From CAUZIZ01 sp965218775 (GTDB taxonomy: Bacteria > Acidobacteriota > UBA6911 > RPQK01 > JAJDTT01): DNA of 64,000 nt. The translations under genes were made by a program, and so were the position numbers. Below the pieces are notes generated by a model. That model searched no databases. It was not told the DNA's origin and saw only the letters and a list, made by a program, of their open reading frames with translations. The stretch is from positions 2,914,001 to 2,978,000 of the forward strand of contig CBDCLS010000006.1 in the NCBI GenBank assembly GCA_965218775.1. Reading direction: 5' to 3'. This document shows positions 24,548 to 32,729 of the stretch, in pieces; within the stretch, counting starts at the first letter, position 1, and each line of letters opens with the position of its first letter.

Positions 24548-25228
24548 GTGACCGAGGCTGATTGGGATAAAGATATGGATGGAAGCAACAGAACCTCGTA
24601 TACGCGGGTGGACTATCGGAGTGGATCTCCAGGCGGCTCCCATGCGTTGATCACCCTGGTAACGCGGGACCATAGCTTCACCGGAACGATAGCTACCGAG
24701 GGGGGCCGGCTACTCGACCTTCTCAACGACGAAAACAGACTTCACATTTCGTTGCATTCCGTCCGCGTTTATCGAAGGGCGGATACCGAAACGCTGGTTG
24801 AAGAGTTACCCGAAGCCGTCGTACGCAAGGAGGATGTGAGTCTGGTGATCATCCAAGACCTCAAGCATGAGGCTTCCCGGAAGCGCTGGAGCAACCACGC
24901 CCCGAAGCCCACCTTCGAAGCCTTTCTGGCGGTATCTGGATATGAGATTCGAGGAAAGCTGCACTTGAACCAGCCCCCAATTGACCTGGCATCGATTTTG
25001 ATCCGTGATCTTAGGGCCTTCTTCCCCGTGACACAGGCACAGGTATCCGACGCAAATGGTCAGTTCGAGGCTGCTGTAGTCATTGCCAACAAGCGTCGCG
25101 TCAGCCTTCTGTACGAAAGTGGAACACGCGCGACGGTTCGACCGCAAGTAAGCGAGAAGGTCGGACCCGAAGTGGTTTCGAGCCTCAGTGTCATTCGTTC
25201 CTCTGCATCGTTTGATCTGCAACCCTGA
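24548..25228 (+). CDS. Unrecognised Tad-locus protein with two related halves
   Basis: 226-aa soluble protein. The first half (about 30-105) contains FTGTIATEGGRLLDLLNDEN, then LHISLHSVRVYR; the second (about 125-215) contains YEIRGKLHLNQ-PPIDLASIL, then FFPVTQAQVSD. The two align as a repeated small beta domain of the type 'x-G-x-hydrophobic, leucine-rich helix, aromatic, V' (DUF6812-like in my recollection). No signal peptide or membrane segment, so cytoplasmic. Position between cpaE-like genes and cpaB suggests a role in assembling or regulating the pilus machine. GTG start at 24548; an ATG at 24575 is an alternative. Confidence 0.72.
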   Translation: MTEADWDKDMDGSNRTSYTRVDYRSGSPGGSHALITLVTRDHSFTGTIATEGGRLLDLLNDENRLHISLHSVRVYRRADTETLVEELPEAVVRKEDVSLVIIQDLKHEASRKRWSNHAPKPTFEAFLAVSGYEIRGKLHLNQPPIDLASILIRDLRAFFPVTQAQVSDANGQFEAAVVIANKRRVSLLYESGTRATVRPQVSEKVGPEVVSSLSVIRSSASFDLQP

Positions 25229-25527
25229 TCCAGATTCGAGGTTTCGCTACGAGCCTCGATGCGTACAGGGGACACGGGAATTGTGCGGTTGAGCGACTCT
25301 TTCCTCGGACCTGAGCCTCATATTGCTAACGAGTCAAGGCATTCGCGGCACTGTATTCCCCTACTGCTCACTGCTCACTGCTCACTTCATCACTGCTGAC
25401 TATTCAAGTTTCAGCCTCGCCTCAACAAGCCCCAGCTGCAAACATCTTCGTATTTGTGAAGTGGAACGCTAAGGTTTTGTCGCGAGCCTGCCGATAAGTC
25501 GTTCAGAAGAACGAAAAGGAGAAACCA
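25229..25527. repeat. Intergenic repeats inside the Tad locus
   Basis: About 25258-25361 carries a repeat (GCGTACAGGGGACACGGGAA ... ATTGCTAACGAGTCAAGGC ... TATTCCCC) that recurs at about 40042-40164. It is followed directly by GCTCACT heptamers (25362-25388) and by a short string ACTATTCAAGTTTCAG shared in inverse orientation with about 20187-20200. The combination looks like the remains of an insertion-sequence end. No gene. Confidence 0.65.
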
Positions 25528-25689
25528 ATGTGGACAGTTCCAGATCCGGTTATTGCAACGTTTGGTGCCTTCCTTTGCTGGGAAGGCCTCCTACGATTCA
25601 CGTACTTTTACGAGGCTAAACGGAAGAAGCACCGTCTTACTGGTACGACCGGCGACGGGTCCCGGAAGAACCTCAAGAAGGCGGCGTAG
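25528..25689 (+). CDS. Small protein of 53 aa in the Tad locus
   Basis: ATG with AAAAGGAG placed 7 nt upstream, the best ribosome site of the locus. The product starts MWTVPDPVIATFGAFLCWEG and continues LLRFTYFYEAKRKKHR: a hydrophobic segment (about 8-28) followed by a strongly basic tail ending KNLKKAA. It is therefore a probable single-pass or membrane-associated small protein with a cytoplasmic basic tail. It lies between the duplicated-domain gene and cpaB. It could be a minor pilin-like or accessory subunit. No homologue recognised. Confidence 0.6.
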   Translation: MWTVPDPVIATFGAFLCWEGLLRFTYFYEAKRKKHRLTGTTGDGSRKNLKKAA

Positions 25690-25845
25690 AGGGCGATATC
25701 CCTTGTCACCAACCTTGTGGTCGATGTCGGTGCCCGACGCTGAATTCCGGCCGACCCCCTCTTTTTTACATGTCTGATTTATTGAATAGACAAATCTGGT
25801 CTGTTTGACCCCCAGTCAGCCGCCGTTCGATAGGCGGCCAGGTGA

Positions 25846-26721
25846 ATGAAGATGAATCGAACACGAATGATGATTGTTGCCTTTTTCGCCCTGGTCCTGA
25901 GCGCCCTGGTCAGTGTCATGGCTTATCGCCAGGTCCGCGACCGGCTCAATCCGAGCGATGACCGTTCGCAGATCGTAGTGGCGGCGGACAAACTCCCCCT
26001 GGGTACAAGGTTGAGCGAACACCAACTTCGCCTTGCCCCCTGGTCCAGCAGTGTGGCGTTGGAAGGGAGCTTCAGTGATCCCCAGGTATTGATTGGGCGT
26101 GGAGTGATTGTTCCAATGATTCCCAATGAGCCCGTGCTGGATTCGAAGTTGGCGCCAACCGGGGCAGGTGCGGGGCTTACGTCGGCGATTCCGGAAGGGA
26201 TGAGGGCTGTGGCCGTCAAGGTCAACGATGTTATTGGTGTGGCCGGCTTTGTGCTCCCGGGTACTCGCGTCGACCTGATCTTGACGGGTGAAGATAACAG
26301 AATCGAGGTTTCGAAGATCATCCTGGAGAACATCCAGGTGTTGGCTGCCGACCAGAACCTGGAACCGGATGCAAACGGCGAGCCCCGAGAAGTTCAGGTA
26401 ATCACACTACTGGTCACGCCCGAAGAAGCCCAGAAGGTGGCTCTGGCGTCGGTTGAGGGCAGAATTCAGCTGGCCCTCCGCAACCCCCTTGATTTCGCGA
26501 ATACCTTCCCCAATGCGGTCCGGAAACCCGGACTCTACGGCAGGAGCCCGGCGGCCCCTGCTCCCAAACCTGTGGTTCAGAAGGTGGTGCGCAAGCAATC
26601 ACCCAAGCCGAAGAAAATTGAGACCAAACCGGAGGCTCCCCAGCCCCAATCCTGGGACGTGGAATTGATCCAGGGGATGAACCGGGAAACCTACAGCTTC
26701 CAATCTACAGCTTCGAGGTAA
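25846..26721 (+). CDS. cpaB: Flp pilus assembly protein CpaB/RcpC
   Basis: 291-aa periplasmic protein, with an N-terminal membrane anchor (MMIVAFFALVLSALVSVMAY) and a SAF domain (about 40-105; IVVAADKLPLGTRLSEHQLR). A RcpC-like domain follows (about 115-210; GMRAVAVKVNDVIGVAGFVL, then PGTRVDLILTG). A Lys/Pro-rich linker leads to a conserved end (WDVELIQGMNRETYSF). CpaB associates with the secretin in the outer membrane. Two ATGs, at 25846 and 25852, are possible starts. The stop is 1 bp before the secretin start, so the two genes are co-translated. Confidence 0.92.
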   Translation: MKMNRTRMMIVAFFALVLSALVSVMAYRQVRDRLNPSDDRSQIVVAADKLPLGTRLSEHQLRLAPWSSSVALEGSFSDPQVLIGRGVIVPMIPNEPVLDSKLAPTGAGAGLTSAIPEGMRAVAVKVNDVIGVAGFVLPGTRVDLILTGEDNRIEVSKIILENIQVLAADQNLEPDANGEPREVQVITLLVTPEEAQKVALASVEGRIQLALRNPLDFANTFPNAVRKPGLYGRSPAAPAPKPVVQKVVRKQSPKPKKIETKPEAPQPQSWDVELIQGMNRETYSFQSTASR

Positions 26722-26722
26722 G

Positions 26723-28231
26723 ATGAACACCCAACACTTCCTCAGAAATCTCTCTTTGTTCTTTCTGATCCTAGGCACCAGTGTCGCCGCTGCCAGCCAC
26801 CCCAGGATGGCCGAGACGACCCTTCCCAGTGCTTCCGTAGCAGCCAGTGCACCCGTAGCCGATCGGGTCGTGGACACTGGCAGTTCCGGCATCGCTGAGA
26901 TAAGTCTGGCAAGCCTCAAGGAATCAGAAACCCTACAAATGTTCGCGGGCAAGTCCCTCGTGGTTAGCTCGACCAGTCCCCTGACTCGGGTCTCGGTCAC
27001 CGATCCCGAGATTGCCACGATACAGGTACTGTCGCCGCAGCAGGTGCTCATCCATAGCAAGACTCCGGGCGTAGTCACACTGCTGCTGTGGGGTAAGCCT
27101 CCATTGGCCTACTCCTTCCAGCTGGAGGTGCTGCGCGACATCCAGCGTCTGCAGGCTACGATGAGCAAGGTCTTTCCTCAAGAGTCAGTCCAGGTTATGC
27201 AGTCGGGGGTGTCTCTGGTTGTCAGCGGCCAGGTCTCCTCAAAGGAGGTTGCAGAGCGAATTGTTGCCCTGGTTCAGACCGAATCGGAGAAAGTCGTCGA
27301 CCTGATGCAGACCGACAAGCATGATGAGGTTCTACTTCATGTCCGGTTTGCCGAGGTCAACCGGGCAGCGATCCAGAAGCAAGGGATCGACATCTTCAGT
27401 ACCGGCGCTGCCAACACTCCTGGTGTCATCTCGACGCAACAGTTCGGAGCGCAGAATTCGAATATTGGTGCGGTCCCGGCCGAGGTGGAGCGAGGTTCAG
27501 ATCCGAAGGCGCCCAATCTGGTTGCAGGGGGCATTGGGAATCGGCTGAAGGGGAGCCCCAGTGTGTTTGGGTTGAGTGATCTCATGAACATTTTCATCTT
27601 TCGGCCTGATCTCAATCTAGGCGCCACGATCAAGTCTTTAGAGCAACAAAACTTGTTGGAGATTCTGGCGGAGCCGAACCTTCTGGCAATCGATGGGCAA
27701 GAGGCGAGCTTCCTGGCCGGCGGAGAGTTTCCCTTCCCTGTCGTACAGGGCGGAGCGAGCTTCGCGATTTCCATCCAGTTCAAAGAGTTTGGGGTTCGGT
27801 TGACTTTCCTCCCGAAGATTCAGAAGAACGGGAAGATTCGCCTCAAGGTTGCGCCTGAGGTGAGCTCGCTGGACTTTTCAAACGGCTTGACTCTTTCCGG
27901 CTTCCTGATCCCCGCCTTGTCGACCAGGCGAGCCAAGACGGAGATCGAGCTGGGAGACGGTCAGAGCTTTGCCATCGCCGGTTTGATCGACAATCGACTC
28001 ACTGAGGTAGCTTCCAAGATCCCCGGGCTAGGAGATATCCCCTTCATAGGAAGGCTTTTCCAAAGCCATTCCTTGAATCGGACCAACTCGGAACTCCTGG
28101 TAGTGGTGACTCCCCGTCTAGTCAAGCCGTTTCCTGTAGGTCACGTTCCTGAGCTTCCAAATTTCCCGAGTCCTTTCCTCGAAAGTGAAGGATTCGATGA
28201 GGAACATTTCAATAAGGGCTCCGCAGAATAG
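26723..28231 (+). CDS. cpaC: Tad secretin (CpaC/RcpA, type II/III secretin family)
   Basis: 502-aa outer-membrane channel protein for the Flp pilus. It has a signal peptide (LSLFFLILGTSVAAA), a pilus-and-secretin N-terminal domain (about 70-150; GKSLVVSSTSPLTRVSVTDP), a BON-like segment (about 150-200), and the secretin domain (about 270-470) with the signature IPGLGDIPFIGRLFQS near the C-terminus. The multimer forms the pore through which the pilus emerges. It follows cpaB directly and precedes cpaF by 76 bp. Confidence 0.94.
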   Translation: MNTQHFLRNLSLFFLILGTSVAAASHPRMAETTLPSASVAASAPVADRVVDTGSSGIAEISLASLKESETLQMFAGKSLVVSSTSPLTRVSVTDPEIATIQVLSPQQVLIHSKTPGVVTLLLWGKPPLAYSFQLEVLRDIQRLQATMSKVFPQESVQVMQSGVSLVVSGQVSSKEVAERIVALVQTESEKVVDLMQTDKHDEVLLHVRFAEVNRAAIQKQGIDIFSTGAANTPGVISTQQFGAQNSNIGAVPAEVERGSDPKAPNLVAGGIGNRLKGSPSVFGLSDLMNIFIFRPDLNLGATIKSLEQQNLLEILAEPNLLAIDGQEASFLAGGEFPFPVVQGGASFAISIQFKEFGVRLTFLPKIQKNGKIRLKVAPEVSSLDFSNGLTLSGFLIPALSTRRAKTEIELGDGQSFAIAGLIDNRLTEVASKIPGLGDIPFIGRLFQSHSLNRTNSELLVVVTPRLVKPFPVGHVPELPNFPSPFLESEGFDEEHFNKGSAE

Positions 28232-28307
28232 CCCAGAAGTTTCTCCGGAGAGCCTCCGAACGTAATGCTTGGATTGGGCCGAATCACAGTAGTCTAAAGG
28301 ACTCACG

Positions 28308-29585
28308 ATGCACACCAGAGAGTATCAAGAACTCAAGCTCGGACTCCACACCAAGGTTCTCGACGACATCGATTGGGAAAGCTTGAACCGGCTCGATGAG
28401 CGGACCTCGAGGGATCAGGTTTCCCAGCACCTCAACGCCATCCTACGACGTGAGAATACTCCGCTCACCTACGCGGAACGTCAGAGCATGGTCGACGAAG
28501 TTCTGGATGAGTTGTTCGGGCTGGGTCCGCTGGAATCGCTTCTAGCAGACTCGGCTATTTCCGATATTCTCGTGAACGGTCCCAACGTGATCTATGTCGA
28601 GCGGCGTGGGATGCTCGAGCGAACAGATGTGAGATTCAACGATGAGATGCACCTGATGCGGATCATCGAGCGAATCGTCTCCCGCGTCGGACGCCGAGTG
28701 GACGAGTCTGCACCCCTGGTGGATGCGCGCTTGGCCGACGGTTCGCGCGTTAACGTGATAATCCCTCCCCTGGCTCTCGACGGTCCCAGCATGTCGATTC
28801 GGCGATTCGGTACGGTGCCGATCGTCGCTGAGGACATGGTGGAAAACGAAACAATGACTGAGACGATGCTGGAGCTGCTGAAGTCTGCGGTCAAAGGAAA
28901 ACTCAATATTCTGGTCTCCGGTGGTACCGGTTCAGGAAAGACGACGCTGCTCAATGTGTTGTCCAGCTTCATTCCGACGAATGAGCGGATTGTTACGATT
29001 GAGGATGCAGCCGAACTGCTGTTGCAGCAGGAGCACGTCGTGCGTCTGGAAACGCGGCCTCCCAACATAGAAGGCAAGGGGTCGGTTCAGCAGCGTCAGT
29101 TGGTGATCAATGCCCTGAGAATGCGGCCCGACCGGATCATCATAGGTGAGGTTCGGGGAGAAGAGGCCATGGATATGCTACAGGCGATGAACACGGGCCA
29201 CGAAGGTTCCCTGACCACCATTCATGCTAATACCCCCCGAGATGCCCTGGGTCGACTCGAGACGATGTGTTCCATGGCGAACCTCAACGTTGGCGCCCAG
29301 GCCCTTCGGCAGCAGGTCTCATCGGCCCTGGATCTAGTAGTGCAAGCGGCCCGTCTTCCCGATGGTTCACGGAGGGTGATCGCGATCTCCGAACTGACGG
29401 GAATGGAGGGTAGCGTGCTGACGATGCAGGAGCTGTTCACTTTCGAGCGATACGGTTTTGACGAAGAAGGAAAGGTCAAAGGGGAGTTTAAGCCTACCGG
29501 GATCAGACCGAAGTTCGGCGAGAAGCTCTTTGGTGCCGGGATTCGGCTGCCCATGGAGATGTTCTCAAATGAACTGCGGGCCTAG
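28308..29585 (+). CDS. cpaF: CpaF/TadA pilus assembly ATPase
   Basis: 425-aa hexameric secretion ATPase (GspE/VirB11 superfamily) that powers Flp pilus extension and, in some species, retraction. It has an N-terminal helical region (about 1-75), an NTD with [20 protein letters not shown], Walker [11 protein letters not shown] (about 205-214), an Asp box ([12 protein letters not shown]), Walker [18 protein letters not shown], and a His box ([14 protein letters not shown]). AAAGGA lies upstream of the ATG. Operon with tadB and tadC. Confidence 0.96.
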   Translation: MHTREYQELKLGLHTKVLDDIDWESLNRLDERTSRDQVSQHLNAILRRENTPLTYAERQSMVDEVLDELFGLGPLESLLADSAISDILVNGPNVIYVERRGMLERTDVRFNDEMHLMRIIERIVSRVGRRVDESAPLVDARLADGSRVNVIIPPLALDGPSMSIRRFGTVPIVAEDMVENETMTETMLELLKSAVKGKLNILVSGGTGSGKTTLLNVLSSFIPTNERIVTIEDAAELLLQQEHVVRLETRPPNIEGKGSVQQRQLVINALRMRPDRIIIGEVRGEEAMDMLQAMNTGHEGSLTTIHANTPRDALGRLETMCSMANLNVGAQALRQQVSSALDLVVQAARLPDGSRRVIAISELTGMEGSVLTMQELFTFERYGFDEEGKVKGEFKPTGIRPKFGEKLFGAGIRLPMEMFSNELRA

Positions 29586-29664
29586 CCTGAACCATAGCCC
29601 TAAGTGCAGACGTTCCGACGCAGGCCCGTGCCTGCAACGCCAAAAATGAAAGTGTGAACAAGCC

Positions 29665-30639
29665 ATGCCAGTGATTGTTATCACCGCCGTCGTCTTCGTG
29701 CTTACCCTGGTAGTCTTCTTTGTCGGCTACTACATCTTCATCGAGGCCCCCGCCTCAAAACGTAAGATGCAGAAACGTCTGGCGATGCTGGAAGAAACGG
29801 CCCTGCAGCCGGAAGTCACGTTACAGATGGACGTGGTTCGGAAGGAACTACTCAGCGATATCCCGCTGGTCCATCGCATCTTGGTCCGAGTCCCGATAAT
29901 GTTGAAGCTGCAGGTGTTCCTTCGACAGGCGGATCTGTCAGCCAACGTGTCGAGGGTTCTCTTGACGTCCCTCTCGTTGGGTCTGGTGACGCTCGGCATA
30001 GGTGACCTGGCACAGGCCCCAACGCTGATCGTGTTGCCCCTGGCCGGTGCCATGGCAGTCCTTCCCTACATCGTGATCGCCGTAAAGCGGGGACGTCGTC
30101 TCACAAAATTTGACGAGGCCTTTGCCGAGACAATCGATCTGCTGGCCCGGGCGGTTCGGGCTGGACACGCCCTGACCACGGGTTTGCAGTTGGTCGGTGA
30201 CGAAATGCGGGAGCCGATCGGGGGCGAATTCCGGGTGGTTTACGAGCAACAGAACTTAGGCCTTCCGCTGGGTGAGGCTCTTCACAATCTGGCGATCCGA
30301 GTTCCCCTGCCCGATGTGAGCGTCTTCGTATCCGCACTTCAATTGCAGCGGTCAGCAGGCGGTAATGTGGCAGAGGTCCTGGACAACCTTGCCGCAGTGA
30401 TTCGCGAACGATTCAAGATCATGCGCCAGATCAGGGTCTTTACGGCCCAGGGGAGGTTGACGCTCTACTTTCTGACTTCTTTGGCGCCGCTGACAGCATT
30501 CGGACTGTTCTTGCTCAACCCCGATTACATGATGCGACTCTTCGAGGACCCGCTAGGTCAGATGTTCGTGGGCGGAGCGATGGGTCTGCTGCTGGTAGGG
30601 TATGTCATCATTCGGAAGATCATCCAGATCAAGGTTTGA
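29665..30639 (+). CDS. tadB: TadB inner-membrane platform protein
   Basis: 324-aa protein with a T2SSF domain (about 160-285; FDEAFAETIDLLARAVRAGH, QLQRSAGGNVAEVLDNLA). Transmembrane segments lie near residues 5-25, 90-125, 272-292 and 300-320. TadB and TadC together form the platform under the pilus on which CpaF/TadA acts. The gap to tadC is 9 bp. Confidence 0.93.
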   Translation: MPVIVITAVVFVLTLVVFFVGYYIFIEAPASKRKMQKRLAMLEETALQPEVTLQMDVVRKELLSDIPLVHRILVRVPIMLKLQVFLRQADLSANVSRVLLTSLSLGLVTLGIGDLAQAPTLIVLPLAGAMAVLPYIVIAVKRGRRLTKFDEAFAETIDLLARAVRAGHALTTGLQLVGDEMREPIGGEFRVVYEQQNLGLPLGEALHNLAIRVPLPDVSVFVSALQLQRSAGGNVAEVLDNLAAVIRERFKIMRQIRVFTAQGRLTLYFLTSLAPLTAFGLFLLNPDYMMRLFEDPLGQMFVGGAMGLLLVGYVIIRKIIQIKV

Positions 30640-30648
30640 GGAACTGAA

Positions 30649-31563
30649 ATGCAACTGATTCTGCTAATCCTGGTGATGGGGTTGCTGCTGTTTGTCGGCG
30701 TTTTTGCCGGTGTCAGCGTCTTTTTGGGACGCTCCAACAAACTCAAGGACCTCTTTCGTGAGCCCGAAGTTAAAAAGAAGAAAGAGGGTATCGCGCGCAA
30801 GGTCCTGAAGCAAGTCGAGACTGTATTCAAGCCCCTGGGGGAAATCCTTCCGAGGTCTCCCGAGGAAATGTCTCGGAAGGAGCAGAAACTCTGGCAAGCG
30901 GGTATCCGGAGAAAAGATGGCCCGGTAATGCTTTATGGGGCCAAGCTGGGACTGGTATTGGGTATCTTGCTGGTGTCCTCGTTGACCGGCCACCTTCAAC
31001 AAGACTTCTTCCTGATGCTCGTCGTCGCATTTTTCGCCGGGTCATTTCTTCCCGACTTGTGGTTGTCTCGAAGGGTCAATAAGCGAAAAGAAAAGATTGG
31101 ATTGTCATTGGCTGACGCCGTGGATCTCACGGTAGTCTGTGTTGAAGCAGGGCTCGGATTGGATCAATCGCTGATGAGAATCGGTGAGGAGATGAAGAAC
31201 AGCCACCCTGATTTGAGCGAGGAACTGGGCCTCTACCATCTGGAGGTCAGGACGGGCCGGAAACGCGTGGATGCCCTACGCAATTTGGCCAAGCGCACGG
31301 ACGTCGAGGATTTGAATTCTCTGGTGACGGTTCTCATCCAGTCGGATCGCTTCGGAACCAGCATTGCCCAGTCACTTCGAATCTTTGCCGAGACCTTTCG
31401 AACCAAGCGACGGCAGCGAGCCGAGGAGCGCGCCGCCAAAATGACCATCAAGATGATCCCGGCCCTGATCGTTTTCATACTGCCCGCTGTGGTAGTCGTG
31501 GTCATCGGTCCCGCGATCATCGCCGCGATTCGGGAAGTCCTTCCGGGTCTCACCGGTCGCTAA
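30649..31563 (+). CDS. tadC: TadC inner-membrane platform protein
   Basis: 304-aa partner of TadB: N-terminal helix (LILLILVMGLLLFVGVFAGV), a cytoplasmic stretch with a basic segment, two central helices, the T2SSF domain (about 160-285; LADAVDLTVVCVEAGLGLDQ, LNSLVTVLIQSDRFGTSIAQ), and a C-terminal helix (ALIVFILPAVVVVVIGPAII). Last gene of the Tad cluster; no tadD, tadE or prepilin peptidase gene follows, so these must lie elsewhere or be missing. Confidence 0.93.
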   Translation: MQLILLILVMGLLLFVGVFAGVSVFLGRSNKLKDLFREPEVKKKKEGIARKVLKQVETVFKPLGEILPRSPEEMSRKEQKLWQAGIRRKDGPVMLYGAKLGLVLGILLVSSLTGHLQQDFFLMLVVAFFAGSFLPDLWLSRRVNKRKEKIGLSLADAVDLTVVCVEAGLGLDQSLMRIGEEMKNSHPDLSEELGLYHLEVRTGRKRVDALRNLAKRTDVEDLNSLVTVLIQSDRFGTSIAQSLRIFAETFRTKRRQRAEERAAKMTIKMIPALIVFILPAVVVVVIGPAIIAAIREVLPGLTGR

Positions 31564-31620
31564 ATTCGGCTGAACGTTTTCCTTACGGCCTGACCCTGGA
31601 ATAACCGCCTCGTGGTTTAA

Positions 31621-31795
31621 CCCGCATTTCTCATCGCCGGTCTACTACGTCGCCGCAATCATCCGCCCTGGCTGTGTTTCGCTCGGTCGGCCTCCTCGAC
31701 GTACTGTACAAGCACGACTGCGGAGGCCTCGGTCGCAAGCCTTGCCAGGACGGCCCTTGCGACGCCTCGCTACGACAGGCGATGAGAAATGCGGG
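31621..31795 (-). mobile_element. 175-bp MITE family, copy 2
   Basis: Reverse-oriented, nearly identical copy of the element at 13402-13576, with the same perfect 18-bp inverted ends. Flanks read TAA on the left and TTA on the right, so the inverted repeat may really be TAACCCGCATTT. It lies 57 bp after the tadC stop. The remaining part of 31564-32093 shows no recognised gene. Confidence 0.88.
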
Positions 31796-32093
31796 TTAGC
31801 TGCTCCATGGAAGCCTCATGTGGTCCTCTGCGGTGAGGCTTGCCGCTTCTCCTGCCCTGTGCTCGAGAATTAGTTTACAACTGTTGCCGAGTTTCAGAAA
31901 TGTGTCCACTGGGAACTTGGGGATTGGGCAGGGATGCTTGGGACACTCTTCGACAATTCCAGGGCGCCGAAGCAGAAAGCGGCTACTGAGCCAAGAGCCG
32001 ACATGCCGATGAAGTCTCTTTGCCGGCGACTTGAGAAACCCATTTTGAATGGTGTGGAATCACGGTTTCTCGTGGCAGTACTCAACCGCCAAG

Positions 32094-32294
32094 ATGCCTG
32101 CCAGGACAGGCTATCCTGCCGACCCTGAGATTCAGGCTAATTTCGAGAGGATGAGCGCGTCAGAGTTTCGGGAGTTAGCGATGAAGTACGGAGCCTCCTA
32201 TCCGCTGTTTCGCCAGCGCCGGAAACTGTTGCTGCCGTTTCGATACGAGGACTCCGAGTGGGCTGTTTACGATCTGCGTCCTGAGTCCTGGTGA
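32094..32294 (+). pseudogene. C-terminal fragment of a membrane glycosyltransferase-like protein
   Basis: The 67-codon frame ends with FERMSASEFRELAMKYGASY and then FRYEDSEWAVYDLRPESW. This pattern (helix, 'KYGA-x-Y', then 'F-x-x-E-x-x-W-x-V-Y-x-L') is how many large polytopic membrane proteins of the DUF6798 / GT-C type finish. The membrane part is missing and nothing matching it is seen upstream, so this is probably a leftover of a deleted gene. It converges with and overlaps the 3' end of the CehA-like pseudogene. Confidence 0.45.
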
Positions 32295-32535
32295 GCTCTC
32301 GATAGACGGTCTCTGCCCTTTGGATGAGTTTCAATGCATATTCGCGATCCTCTTCGCTGCCGTATCGCCCGCGCTTGAGGACATAATTTCGGTGATATTG
32401 GATCTGTTCTAGAAAACGCGAGGGGGCTTCACCAGGATCAGGAGGCTGGCCCTCGACCGAAACCCATAGGGGACTCGTATGCGCAAAAACGGGCATTCGG
32501 AACCAATGACCCGGCGGGCCCCCATAGGGCAGCAT
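32137..32535 (-). pseudogene. CehA/McbA-type metallohydrolase, C-terminal fragment
   Basis: This fragment begins MLPYGGPPGHWFRMPVFAHT and continues SPLWVSVEGQ, with FLEQIQYHRNYVLKRGRYGS downstream: the usual C-terminal part of CehA/McbA-family (PHP-like) metallohydrolases. It is in the same frame as the large fragment at 32617-34167 and is separated from it by the 182-bp MITE at 32548-32729. Removing the element plus one CATA target copy (186 bp, a multiple of 3) joins the two as ...ARCYGKEMLPYGG. Residues after YRELTR run into the convergent fragment and are probably not original. Confidence 0.7.
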
Positions 32536-32547
32536 CTCCTTACCATA

Positions 32548-32729
32548 GAGGCCGTGTGAAAAGTCAAAAATGGCTTTCTCAAATCGTCCCTAAGCCCGGC
32601 AAGATTTCAAGTAAGGCTAGAGGTCTAACAACGGAGAGATATCTGCTTCAACGGCAATTAATCGCGCAACGCGCGAGACTTGGAGACTACCTATGGTGTT
32701 CGGACGATCGTGACTTTTCACACAGGCTC
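32548..32729. mobile_element. 182-bp MITE inserted in the CehA-like gene, 4-bp target duplication
   Basis: Ends GAGGCCGTGTGAAAAGTCA (32548-32566) and, inverted, TGACTTTTCACACAGGCTC (32711-32729) match at 17 of 19 positions. Direct CATA copies flank it (32544-32547 and 32730-32733). It encodes no transposase. Excision on paper restores the reading frame of the interrupted metallohydrolase gene exactly. Only one copy was seen here; the parent transposase is not identified. Confidence 0.85.

Noticed and set aside
20197..25388. Heptamer blocks considered as a CRISPR array
   Set aside because: Units are 7 bp without spacers of constant length, and no cas genes are present; they are simple tandem repeats.
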